Below are positions 1 to 6,352 of a stretch of DNA of 9,749 nucleotides, piece by piece. The stretch comes from Planctomycetaceae bacterium (GTDB lineage Bacteria > Planctomycetota > Planctomycetia > Pirellulales > Thermoguttaceae), in the NCBI GenBank assembly GCA_009776995.1, contig WRMR01000156.1:1-9749 (forward strand). Reading direction: 5' to 3'. The stretch's first letter is position 1; every line of letters begins with the position of its first letter. The notes under the pieces are model-generated. The model did no database searches. It was given only the letters and a program-made list of their open reading frames with translations, and had not been told where the DNA came from. A program made the translations under genes and the position numbers.

Positions 1-19
1 AGCCACTTCCCTCCTCATT

Positions 20-187
20 CTGCATTCTGCACTTTGCACTCTGCACTCTGCACTCTGCACTCTGCACTCTGCACTTTGCACTCTGCACTCTGCACTCTGC
101 ACTCTGCACTCTGCACTCTGCACTCTGCACTCTGCATTCTGCACTCTGCATTCTGCACTCTGCGTTCTGCATTCTGCACTCTGCACA
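20..187. repeat. Tandem heptamer array, 24 units, consensus CTGCACT
   Basis: Read in steps of seven from position 20, the sequence is 24 consecutive 7-bp units with no indel. The consensus is CTGCACT on the plus strand (AGTGCAG on the minus strand). Variants are single substitutions: TTGCACT at 34-40 and 76-82, CTGCATT at 20-26, 132-138, 146-152 and 167-173, CTGCGTT at 160-166, and CTGCACA in the last unit. The middle is nearly uniform and both ends are more varied, as expected if the array grows by slippage or unequal exchange in its centre. On the minus strand it begins two bases after the TAG stop of the beta-helix gene. It resembles in kind the heptanucleotide STRR repeats known from cyanobacteria, but the unit sequence differs. 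Its function is unknown. Confidence 0.97.
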
Positions 188-188
188 A

Positions 189-2585
189 CTACTTATCCGA
201 AATCATCGGATAAAAAAGTTTGAGTTGCTCCAGACTGTAAGCATCGTTGCCCGGGTAGTGATAACAGGTCGCTCCCAATTCCATTCCGATGTTTGCCAGA
301 TACTGCGTGAACTGCCTCGTGTACGGCAGTATCGTCTTGTAGTTACCGGTCCGCATGGCGATATTCTTTCTGGTGCGGGTGATAAAGCCTGTATCGGAAT
401 CCAGGATGTAAACGTTATTCCGGAAAATCTTGCCGGGTGCCTTTGAACCCATCGCGGGATAGCCCTCAATGATTGCGGCACCCAGCATGAACAGGATCAC
501 GTTATTTTCATAAACGACATTTTCGATTGGGTAGTCCACGATCTTCAGGCCGGACTCAAAACTCCCCCAAAAGAGAGCTCCCATCCTGGCACCGCCGTAG
601 ATCATGGAATTATCCCGTACCCTCGCGTTCGCGAGCATTCTGTCCGTTCCGGAACCGGTCCACAGCTCGAATGAGGTATTGGCGTATTCTATGATGTTGT
701 CGCACCACAGGATGTTTTGCATGACTCCGCCTCCCTGGGAAGTGATCGCGGTATCCCATATCTGTGTCAGGTAGTTGTTCGAGACGTGGAATCCATTGAC
801 AGAACCCCAGCTTTCGATGGCGTTGCCCATACGGACGGAAAAATGATTGCCGCAACTGATCACCTGGCCGCCGATAAAGGAGAACTCGCAATTTGTCACG
901 GTGTAGCCGGAGCCGGCTTCCATTCCGTGCCGCCCGGAATGTTTGACCGCGATGTTGTCGAAGGTCACATCTTTTGCGCCTTCGGAAACAGGTGCCGTAA
1001 TCGAGATGCCGTAGCGTGCCGGACGAATGGTCTTGAACACATCGGCCGGATTGCCGTCGTTGCACCGCAGATAGAGTTTGCCGTGATACGGGTCAAAATA
1101 GTATTCCAGATTGTGGCGAAGCGAGGTCTCGATGCTTTCAAACGTAATGGCTTCACGGTAGTAATATTCCAGTCCGTTTGTCCACCAGCCAATGTCAGTC
1201 GTTTTCTGACCAAAGGGGGGACGCGCGACTTTGTGGTCGCTTATTTCTCCAACCGTTAACACACGCACGCCCCAGGCACGCCCGTCGTCAAAGGAAAGGC
1301 TGCAAATATCGTTCCACCCGGGATCGCGGGTCTCCGGCCTGGTGATCACCTGATCCAACACATAGACGTTCTTCACGGCGGTTTCGATCCAGGTGCCCGT
1401 TTTTGTTCCGTCGTCAAATTTCACCGCGTTGGTGAACAACGGCTTGGGACCTTCGCCGTAAGCCGCATAGGTGACGCCGGACGTTGCCTCAAGTACGCGG
1501 GTAGTGCCCTTGCCGGGGTACTGTCCGGCAAAGAACCAGGACTCACCCGCGTAGAACTCGCTTCCGCGCTCAAAGAAAACCGCGTCGCCGTATTGAAGTG
1601 CAGGCTGAATCATCTGACCGTCGTCTTCGACGTGATACAGTTTGCTGATGGATTGCCACGGAGCGTCAGGCGACAGCCCGTCGTTATCGTCGTTGCCGTT
1701 GACAGAGGAAACGTAGTAGCAGGTTCCCCTGATGGTGGCGGGATCGATGTCCTTTGCGTTCAGAATTTCCTGTTTTTTTGCTTGCACCTTTGCCATGTAA
1801 TCCCTGATCACGGCATCAGTAACAGGCTGGTAATTGATAGCGGCATGGATGGCGTTGTTTTCTTCTGACACAAATGCTTTGTAGTCATGGATATCAAAGA
1901 TGGCGGCTTCCGCCTCTGTTTGAAACGCGGCGAAATAAAGGATTTCCATATCGACGGCATCAGGACCGGCAAATAGCGACAGAGTCATCTCGCCGTCGTC
2001 GTCAGCCCAGCGGAAATCGGGGATGCTCTTGAGATGGACCGTGAAGGTTTGCCATCCGGATACGGTATCAGCCGCCGATGTGATCGTGTGGGTCGTTTTC
2101 GCCGTCGCGACGACCGGTCCGTTGACATTCACACTTCCGAATACCAGCCCCAGCGTGGGGACACTGCCGTCCGATACACGATATCCAACGCGGACAAAGG
2201 GAAACTCATCCGGTGAGATGTTCATGATGCGAATGTCGAAGGCAAAATACGTGTTGCCGTTCGCAAATTCATCCTCAGGCGAGTTCCCCATCGGTGTACC
2301 GGCACCGCCATCAAACATCATTTTACGGCCGTTCGCGTCGCCTCGCAGGTATGGCAGATCACCGGACGAATGAACAGCCGTTCCGTTGTAGCTCGTGGTG
2401 ATGCCTGCACCGGCGTAGTACATCTGCCACGCGCCGAGAAGATGGAAGTTCCCGTTCTTCATGAGGTAAGAGGTTGAGGTCGGTTCATCCAGCGTCAGGT
2501 CGGCAAAACCCGTAACTGACGATACGGCTCCCGCAAGCACGATTTGCAGGGTAACAACCAAAAGAGATACTGCTGGTAACTTCAT
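189..2585 (-). CDS. Secreted right-handed parallel beta-helix (pectate-lyase-like) protein
   Basis: A 798-residue protein with an N-terminal signal peptide: Lys2, a hydrophobic core at about 5-19, and possible cleavage after Ala20 (AGA) or Ala28. Residues about 30-225 look like a beta-rich, carbohydrate-binding-like domain, and about 235-285 is a helical linker. From residue 289 the sequence YYVSSVNGNDDNDGLSPDAP followed by WQSISKL is the usual opening of parallel beta-helix polysaccharide-degrading proteins. QYGDAVFFERGSEF at about 331-344 and GVTYAAYGEGPKP at 370-382 fit the same fold. Short Asn-rich rungs (FDNIAVKHS, VTNCEFSFIGG, VSNNYLTQIWD, VYENNVILFM) run from about 540 to 735. The likely role is binding or cleaving a polysaccharide outside the cytoplasm. 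I cannot assign catalytic residues or a lyase/hydrolase family, so the substrate is unknown. The ATG is followed directly by the signal peptide. No Shine-Dalgarno is visible; the upstream bases are a poly-T/poly-A stretch. The C-terminus looks complete. Confidence 0.88.
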   Translation of the reverse strand: MKLPAVSLLVVTLQIVLAGAVSSVTGFADLTLDEPTSTSYLMKNGNFHLLGAWQMYYAGAGITTSYNGTAVHSSGDLPYLRGDANGRKMMFDGGAGTPMGNSPEDEFANGNTYFAFDIRIMNISPDEFPFVRVGYRVSDGSVPTLGLVFGSVNVNGPVVATAKTTHTITSAADTVSGWQTFTVHLKSIPDFRWADDDGEMTLSLFAGPDAVDMEILYFAAFQTEAEAAIFDIHDYKAFVSEENNAIHAAINYQPVTDAVIRDYMAKVQAKKQEILNAKDIDPATIRGTCYYVSSVNGNDDNDGLSPDAPWQSISKLYHVEDDGQMIQPALQYGDAVFFERGSEFYAGESWFFAGQYPGKGTTRVLEATSGVTYAAYGEGPKPLFTNAVKFDDGTKTGTWIETAVKNVYVLDQVITRPETRDPGWNDICSLSFDDGRAWGVRVLTVGEISDHKVARPPFGQKTTDIGWWTNGLEYYYREAITFESIETSLRHNLEYYFDPYHGKLYLRCNDGNPADVFKTIRPARYGISITAPVSEGAKDVTFDNIAVKHSGRHGMEAGSGYTVTNCEFSFIGGQVISCGNHFSVRMGNAIESWGSVNGFHVSNNYLTQIWDTAITSQGGGVMQNILWCDNIIEYANTSFELWTGSGTDRMLANARVRDNSMIYGGARMGALFWGSFESGLKIVDYPIENVVYENNVILFMLGAAIIEGYPAMGSKAPGKIFRNNVYILDSDTGFITRTRKNIAMRTGNYKTILPYTRQFTQYLANIGMELGATCYHYPGNDAYSLEQLKLFYPMISDK

Positions 2586-2871
2586 GATTTTTTAAAAAAA
2601 TTCTGTTATTTTCTTTGGTTTCCAACCTTTTTGCAAAATATTTTGAAATAGAGTAAAATATGTTGCATCCAGTTAAGACTTCCTGTTTTGCCAAATTTAA
2701 CAGTTTTTATTATATTCTCAGTCGTTGGGTTTGGCAATCAGTGAGAACAATCAGGAAAAAAAGATGAATTAAGGATAAATTTCGATTGACGGCGGAGCAA
2801 ATCGCCTCGTTTCATACGGCAACGCAAGAAAATGAACGAGTGGTGCTTGTGGACACTTTGGCATTTGCCGA
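2586..2871. other. Intergenic region between helicase and beta-helix gene
   Basis: This 286-bp gap holds the 3' flank of the helicase gene and the upstream region of the beta-helix gene. The part next to the beta-helix start (about 2586-2770) is AT-rich and is the likely place for its promoter. A poor minus-strand match to a sigma-70 type promoter can be read there (TTGCAA, 17 nt, GAAAAT, ending near 2608), but I do not rely on it. The part next to the helicase stop (about 2780-2871) is less AT-rich. I see no convincing intrinsic terminator for the helicase. Confidence 0.5.
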
Positions 2872-4950
2872 TCAATGTTTCGATTTCCGTTGCGGTTTTT
2901 TCGTTTCACCAGGACGTTCCTGTGCGATGGCCTTTTGGTAATTCGGGTTATCCGCTTGTCCGGTGATTTCGTACAAAAACCGGCTTGCTATGGTCGGCCT
3001 CAATTCACCCCATTTCATGCGTGCCAGCGCAAGTGTCAGTGTCAAACGAAGTTGCGCACGAGTCACGCCGACATAACACAGTCGGCGCTCCTCATCAACG
3101 GCCAAAACGTTGTCGCTCGAAACGGAGCGATGATGCGGTAAAATCCCCTCTTCCATGCCGACCATATACACTTCCTTGAACTCCAGTCCCTTGGCTGCGT
3201 GCAACGTCATCAACACAACCGCATTGCGTTGCAATTCCGATTTGTTTTCCGCACTGAAATCCGGCCCGGCCAATGAGGTTTGGTCGAGAAACTCTGCCAG
3301 CGTCGGCTTGTCGGTGTCCTGAATATAGGCCGCCGCCGCATTGACAATTTCGCCGACCGACTCCCAACGTGCCGTTCGCTCTTCCGGCTCGGTGTAATTG
3401 CGATTAATTTCGTCCTGGTAACGGATTGCGTCAATCAGTTCATTGATTGTGTCAACGGAAAATTTCGCGTGCAATTTTCTGGAAAACTCGCTCATCAACT
3501 GCTGGAACTGCTCCAGCGACTCGCGGGATTTGCCGGAGATTTGGCCGATAATATCCGGCGTTTTGATGCCGTCCCAAATGCTTTTCCCCCGGGCAATCGA
3601 AGTTTCCATCAGTTTCTGAATGCTCGTCTGGCCGATGCCGCGCGGCGGGGTGTTCAATATTCTTAGCAACGAGACCTCATCATGCGGTCGCAGGGCGACT
3701 TTCAGGTAGGCAAGGATGTCGCGCACCTCTTTTCGGTCGAAAAACGACTGGCCGCCAATTAAAACGTACGGAATTTTTGTCTGGCGGAACTCCATCTCAA
3801 ATGCCCGGGGTTGCTCGTTTGTGCGAAACAACACGGCAAAGTCGCGTGGTTGCCGCTTCGTTTCGGCCAAACGCTCGCGAATCTGCCCGACCACCGTTTT
3901 CGCTTCGGCTTCACCATCCTTGCACTGCAAAATGCGAGGCGGCTCACCCGATTTTTCCGCACGTAACTTTTTATCGTGCCGGTGCTTATTGAAAACGATG
4001 ATCCGGTTGGCCCAATCGATGATTTGTTTTGTCGAACGGTAATTGGATTCCAAACGCACGATTTTTGCGTCCGGCCAGTCGCGGCGGAAATTGAGAATAT
4101 GCGTCACTTCCGCTCCTCGCCAGCCGTAGATCGCCTGGTCGTCGTCGCCGACAACGCAAATATTGCGGTGCGGTAATGCCAGCCCTCGCATAATGCGGTA
4201 CTGGCTACCGTTTGTGTCCTGGTATTCATCGATCAAGAGGTGATCGAAACGTTGCGACTCGGCTTGGAGTACATCGGGAAATTTGCGGAAAAGTTCTTCC
4301 GTTTTGAGCAAAAGATCGTCGAAATCGACCGCTCCTTTCGTTTTGAGAGCCTTCTGGTAACGGTCGTAGGCCAGTGCCGCCAAATGATCTTTGGCCGCCC
4401 ATGATTCGGCGGCAGCATCGTCCGGCGACATGGCTGCGCACTTCCAACCGCTGATTTTCGCCAGCAAATCGCCCGGCTTGAGTGCCGCACTGCTGATTTT
4501 GATCTCTTTGAGTGCCTGCCGTGCCAACGATTCCTGATCACCGCGATCATAAATCGCAAACAGTTTCGGGTAGCCGAGCCGGTCAATATGCCGTCGCAAA
4601 ATTCTGACACACAGCGAATGAAACGTCGAAACTTCCGGCTTGTCGAACTTTTGACCCCGGACTTCAGACTTCAGACTCCGGGGTTCGGGTTTGGCATTCG
4701 ACATGATTTCCTGATGCCTGAAGCCTGAAGCCTGCTTCCCAAGCACTTCAGTGACACGGGTTTGCATTTCCTTCGCAGCTTTGTTGGTAAACGTGACAGC
4801 CAGAATACGGCTTGGCCGGATGCCGCTTTTGATGAGTCTCGCGATGCGGTAAGTCACGACGCGCGTCTTGCCGGTTCCCGCTCCGGCCAGAACCAGGAGC
4901 GGCCCGGACAGCGTTTCAACGGCAGTTTGTTGTGCGGAATTCAATGACAC
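2872..4950 (-). CDS. UvrD/Rep-family superfamily 1A ATP-dependent DNA helicase, with a repeat-derived insert
   Basis: A 692-residue 3'-5' DNA helicase of the UvrD/PcrA/Rep family, expected to unwind DNA in repair or at stalled forks. All SF1A motifs are visible: Q motif LNSAQQTAV (3-11), Walker A GAGTGKT (23-29), motif Ia AVTFTNKAAKEM (51-62), Ib TFHSLCVRILR (109-119), Walker B LLIDEYQDTN (238-247), III VVGDDDQAIYGWRGA (266-280), IV RLESNYRS (299-306), V LMTLHAAKGLEF (580-591), VI ERRLCYVGVTRAQ (621-633). The IPYVLIGGQSFFDRKEVRD and LNTPPRGIG segments and the C-terminal 'WGELRPTIASRFL' look more Rep-like than PcrA-like. The C-terminus is short and ends in a basic tail. The start is GTG at 4950; the family N-terminus follows at once, and no ATG/GTG/TTG lies in frame before the upstream stop. 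No Shine-Dalgarno is visible. Residues 73-103 are an extra segment, described separately. The gene lies 157 bp downstream of lexA on the same strand. Confidence 0.95.
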   Translation of the reverse strand: MSLNSAQQTAVETLSGPLLVLAGAGTGKTRVVTYRIARLIKSGIRPSRILAVTFTNKAAKEMQTRVTEVLGKQASGFRHQEIMSNAKPEPRSLKSEVRGQKFDKPEVSTFHSLCVRILRRHIDRLGYPKLFAIYDRGDQESLARQALKEIKISSAALKPGDLLAKISGWKCAAMSPDDAAAESWAAKDHLAALAYDRYQKALKTKGAVDFDDLLLKTEELFRKFPDVLQAESQRFDHLLIDEYQDTNGSQYRIMRGLALPHRNICVVGDDDQAIYGWRGAEVTHILNFRRDWPDAKIVRLESNYRSTKQIIDWANRIIVFNKHRHDKKLRAEKSGEPPRILQCKDGEAEAKTVVGQIRERLAETKRQPRDFAVLFRTNEQPRAFEMEFRQTKIPYVLIGGQSFFDRKEVRDILAYLKVALRPHDEVSLLRILNTPPRGIGQTSIQKLMETSIARGKSIWDGIKTPDIIGQISGKSRESLEQFQQLMSEFSRKLHAKFSVDTINELIDAIRYQDEINRNYTEPEERTARWESVGEIVNAAAAYIQDTDKPTLAEFLDQTSLAGPDFSAENKSELQRNAVVLMTLHAAKGLEFKEVYMVGMEEGILPHHRSVSSDNVLAVDEERRLCYVGVTRAQLRLTLTLALARMKWGELRPTIASRFLYEITGQADNPNYQKAIAQERPGETKKPQRKSKH
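4642..4734 (-). repeat. In-frame 93-bp repeat insert in the helicase gene, two inverted heptamer arrays
   Basis: Relatives run from the 'LLG' after motif Ia to motif Ib (TFHS) in under ten residues, but here about 31 extra residues (73-103) intervene. The DNA is low-complexity with a 7-bp period. Plus-strand 4660-4677 is GACTTCA twice plus GACT, and 4710-4736 is about four units of GCCTGAA type. The two arrays are inverted copies of one heptad, (A/G)CTTCAG. The first is also bracketed by a perfect hexamer pair, CCCCGG at 4655-4660 and CCGGGG at 4678-4683. The insert is exactly 31 codons, contains no stop and preserves the frame, so the helicase is likely still made with an extra surface loop between motifs Ia and Ib of domain 1A. 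Confidence 0.85.
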
Positions 4951-4989
4951 AGTGTTGGGAATAAGAAAGGGAAATGCGTTTTCATGTCC

Positions 4990-5010
4990 CAGCCGAACTT
5001 TGCACGGCTG
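4990..5010. promoter_or_regulatory. Small hairpin in the helicase leader region
   Basis: CAGCCG (4990-4995) and CGGCTG (5005-5010) form a perfect 6-bp stem with a 9-nt loop, about 40 bp upstream of the helicase GTG, in the 157-bp gap after lexA. On the minus strand no run of T follows, so it is not a standard terminator for lexA. It could affect helicase translation or transcript stability, but a chance stem of this size is plausible. A poor promoter match for the helicase can be read just upstream on the minus strand (TTGTTG, 17 nt, TAATGT). Confidence 0.3.
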
Positions 5011-5107
5011 TTGTGGACATTATTTTTACCTGATTTCCCCAACAAGGCAACCTGGCGATGCCAGCTTTGAGTACGCACCCGGCATTCTGTCTTTTTGCCG
5101 CGCCGCG

Positions 5108-5707
5108 TCAAATCGGCCTGACAACACCCAGCACGACGCCGACCACTTTCTGCGGCTTATCGTAAGATGCCCCGGCGGCAACCGTATCAACTTGTGCGGG
5201 CTTGCCGACGATATCCTGGTGCAATTGCCGCATCGTCAACCCGGACTCGGTTTTGACCAAAACGATCTGGCCTGTGTCGGCGTTGGACGTTTTGCGAAGG
5301 ATCACGAAATCCCCGTCGGAAATCCCATCAACTGGCGTAAGGCCTTTGATTTGGACGACAAAAGTACCGGCCTTCCTGACTTCGAGAATGCTTTCCAGGT
5401 CGAGCGTCTTTTCCGCATCCGGGCTTTCCTTAAACTTCCCGTCAATGAGTTGCCCGCGAAATTGGACGCCTTTCGGTGGTTTGGCCAGACGGGTCAATTG
5501 GATGGCCCGGGAACGGTTGGCCTCTCTTGCGATCAGCCCCTTTTTTTCAAGTGCTTTCAGGTGGCACGCCACTCCGTTGGGAGAACGAATGTCAAATTCG
5601 TCGCCGATTTCGCGAACCGTCGGACCGTAGCCGCGGTTTTCGATTCGGTCACGAATGTAATCAAGAACCCGTTGTTGTCTTTCCGTTAAACGAACTTCTT
5701 TTGTCAT
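5108..5707 (-). CDS. lexA: LexA-family repressor with degenerate self-cleavage residues
   Basis: A 199-residue protein, the usual length of LexA. Residues 6-72 are a clear LexA winged helix-turn-helix: LTERQQRVLDYIRDRI, GYGPTVREIGDEF, RSPNGVACHLKALEKKGLI, SRAIQL. Residues 80-199 align with the S24 peptidase-like dimerisation domain and end in the typical VVGVVLGVVR. The active residues are not conserved. The Ala-Gly cleavage bond (VAAG in typical LexA) aligns with LIDG at 87-90. The nucleophilic Ser (GDSM/GMSM) aligns with Thr124 in GLTP, and the catalytic Lys (TVKR) aligns with Arg160 in TMRQ. Self-cleavage is therefore unlikely. ATG at 5707 is chosen because MTKEVRLTERQQ matches LexA N-termini; the frame is open to ATGs at 5722 and 5782, giving weaker longer alternatives. 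Gene family is certain; an SOS role is not. The co-oriented helicase gene follows 157 bp downstream. Confidence 0.92.
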   Translation of the reverse strand: MTKEVRLTERQQRVLDYIRDRIENRGYGPTVREIGDEFDIRSPNGVACHLKALEKKGLIAREANRSRAIQLTRLAKPPKGVQFRGQLIDGKFKESPDAEKTLDLESILEVRKAGTFVVQIKGLTPVDGISDGDFVILRKTSNADTGQIVLVKTESGLTMRQLHQDIVGKPAQVDTVAAGASYDKPQKVVGVVLGVVRPI

Positions 5708-5762
5708 AAGATGCATTTCCATAATAAAAAGTGTTTTCAGGGGCGAAGCAGTCTGGTAGTCA

Positions 5763-5782
5763 ATGGACATGCCCTTGTCCAT
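5763..5782. promoter_or_regulatory. Perfect 7-bp inverted repeat upstream of lexA (candidate operator)
   Basis: ATGGACA (5763-5769), six bases, then TGTCCAT (5776-5782). It lies 56-75 bp upstream of the chosen lexA ATG, where an operator for a self-regulated repressor would be expected. It does not match the LexA operators I know (Gram-positive GAAC-N4-GTTC, verrucomicrobial TGTTC-N4-GAACA, alphaproteobacterial GTTC-N7-GTTC). It also overlaps the ATG of the longest open frame for LexA. It is a candidate only. Confidence 0.35.
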
Positions 5783-6203
5783 CCCTGCCTGTTTTCACTT
5801 AACAGCAAATGATGTTGGCGACGGCAATGTTCGTGTTCAGCTTTTCACTTTGACATGAGATGTAAAATGACGAGATGACGTTGAACTCAAACAATCGCAA
5901 CAAGGCATGAATTGAAAAGTCAACTAAAACAATGATAAGTAACTTGACAACTAAAGTATCGATGTTTTTAATCCATTGCTCTTTCAATGATGATTCATTC
6001 AGTTATATTTTCTATACGAACAAACATCACTGACCATTTAGCCAACATTGACGGCATTATAGTTATTTTTTCGGTTGCATGACAAGACGAATTTACAGCT
6101 TTTGGAAAAATTTTTATGATTGCGCGATGCGGTTTTGTCCTTGAAAACACGTACTCAAAGGCATTTCCTGAATTCAACAGGTGACATAAATTACACTATC
6201 TCA

Positions 6204-6217
6204 TGTTCATAAGAACA
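6204..6217. promoter_or_regulatory. LexA-box-like palindrome TGTTC-ATAA-GAACA
   Basis: The sequence has perfect 5-bp arms, TGTTC (6204-6208) and GAACA (6213-6217), with a 4-bp spacer. This is exactly the 14-bp consensus TGTTC-N4-GAACA reported for LexA of Verrucomicrobia (recalled, not searched). It lies about 490 bp upstream of the lexA start, and 29 bp before an ATG on the plus strand at 6247 whose reading frame is unsupported. The match suggests a LexA site, but the distance to lexA and the lack of a confirmed target gene keep confidence modest. Confidence 0.4.
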
Positions 6218-6303
6218 GGTAAGAATGATCGCCTGACTTATGCCTAATGTCTTTGACCGTCAACAATAATAACTGGGATTCGTCTCTTTGCCAAGACCAC
6301 GCT

Positions 6304-6331
6304 AAAAAAATTCTTCAAGATATATCAGAAG
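6304..6331 (-). terminator. Weak candidate intrinsic terminator after the hydrolase gene
   Basis: On the minus strand, about 20 bases after the hydrolase TAA, a short imperfect stem (CTTC at 6331-6328 with GAAG at 6316-6313, closing over GATATATC) is followed by AA and a run of seven T (plus-strand A 6304-6310). The stem is short and AT-rich, so efficiency would be low. The position is right for the end of a two-gene operon. Confidence 0.3.
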
Positions 6332-6352
6332 TCAACGAATGTATAGCAACAG

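Larger units (their letters stand above)
5783..6352. other. AT-rich intergenic region between lexA and the hydrolase gene
   Basis: The lexA-to-hydrolase gap is 645 bp (5708-6352), and most of it is about one third G+C by eye, against roughly half in the neighbouring genes. I find no recognisable gene. Candidate signals include a plus-strand sigma-70-like pair, TTGACA at 5944-5949 and TTTAAT at 5967-5972 with a 17-nt spacer. There are two TGTTC half-sites in direct repeat at 5828-5838, and an inverted TGTTC-N4-GAACA at 6204-6217. A minus-strand frame at 5799-5987 (TTG start, one hydrophobic stretch) and a plus-strand frame starting at 6247 are open but have no family support. The region must hold the lexA promoter on the minus strand, which I cannot pinpoint. 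Confidence 0.55.

Noticed and set aside
20..187. The heptamer array as a CRISPR or as a coding repeat
   Set aside because: There are no spacers between units, so it is not CRISPR. It lies beyond the stop codon of the adjacent gene, and no gene is seen to enter it.
2485..2694. A 69-codon minus-strand frame overlapping the beta-helix gene start
   Set aside because: It overlaps the signal peptide region in another frame, has an AT-driven composition, and lacks homology features.
2683..2708. Stem CTGTT/AACAG followed by five T on the plus strand, terminator-like
   Set aside because: The stem is only five AT-rich pairs with an 11-nt loop, and there is no plus-strand gene upstream for it to terminate.
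2766..2939. A plus-strand frame without ATG (TTG at 2786), reading LTAEQIASFHTATQENERVV and onward into the helicase 3' end
   Set aside because: The first 28 codons look protein-like, but there is no ribosome site or recognised family, and the rest is antisense to the helicase. It may be a gene remnant or chance.
4868..5689. A 273-codon plus-strand open frame spanning the lexA-helicase gap
   Set aside because: It is antisense to lexA and to the first codons of the helicase, both unmistakable. Its translation has no family features.
5799..5987. A 62-codon minus-strand frame with a hydrophobic stretch (possible small membrane protein)
   Set aside because: It starts with TTG, has no Shine-Dalgarno, lies in AT-rich DNA where hydrophobic translations arise by chance, and matches no family.
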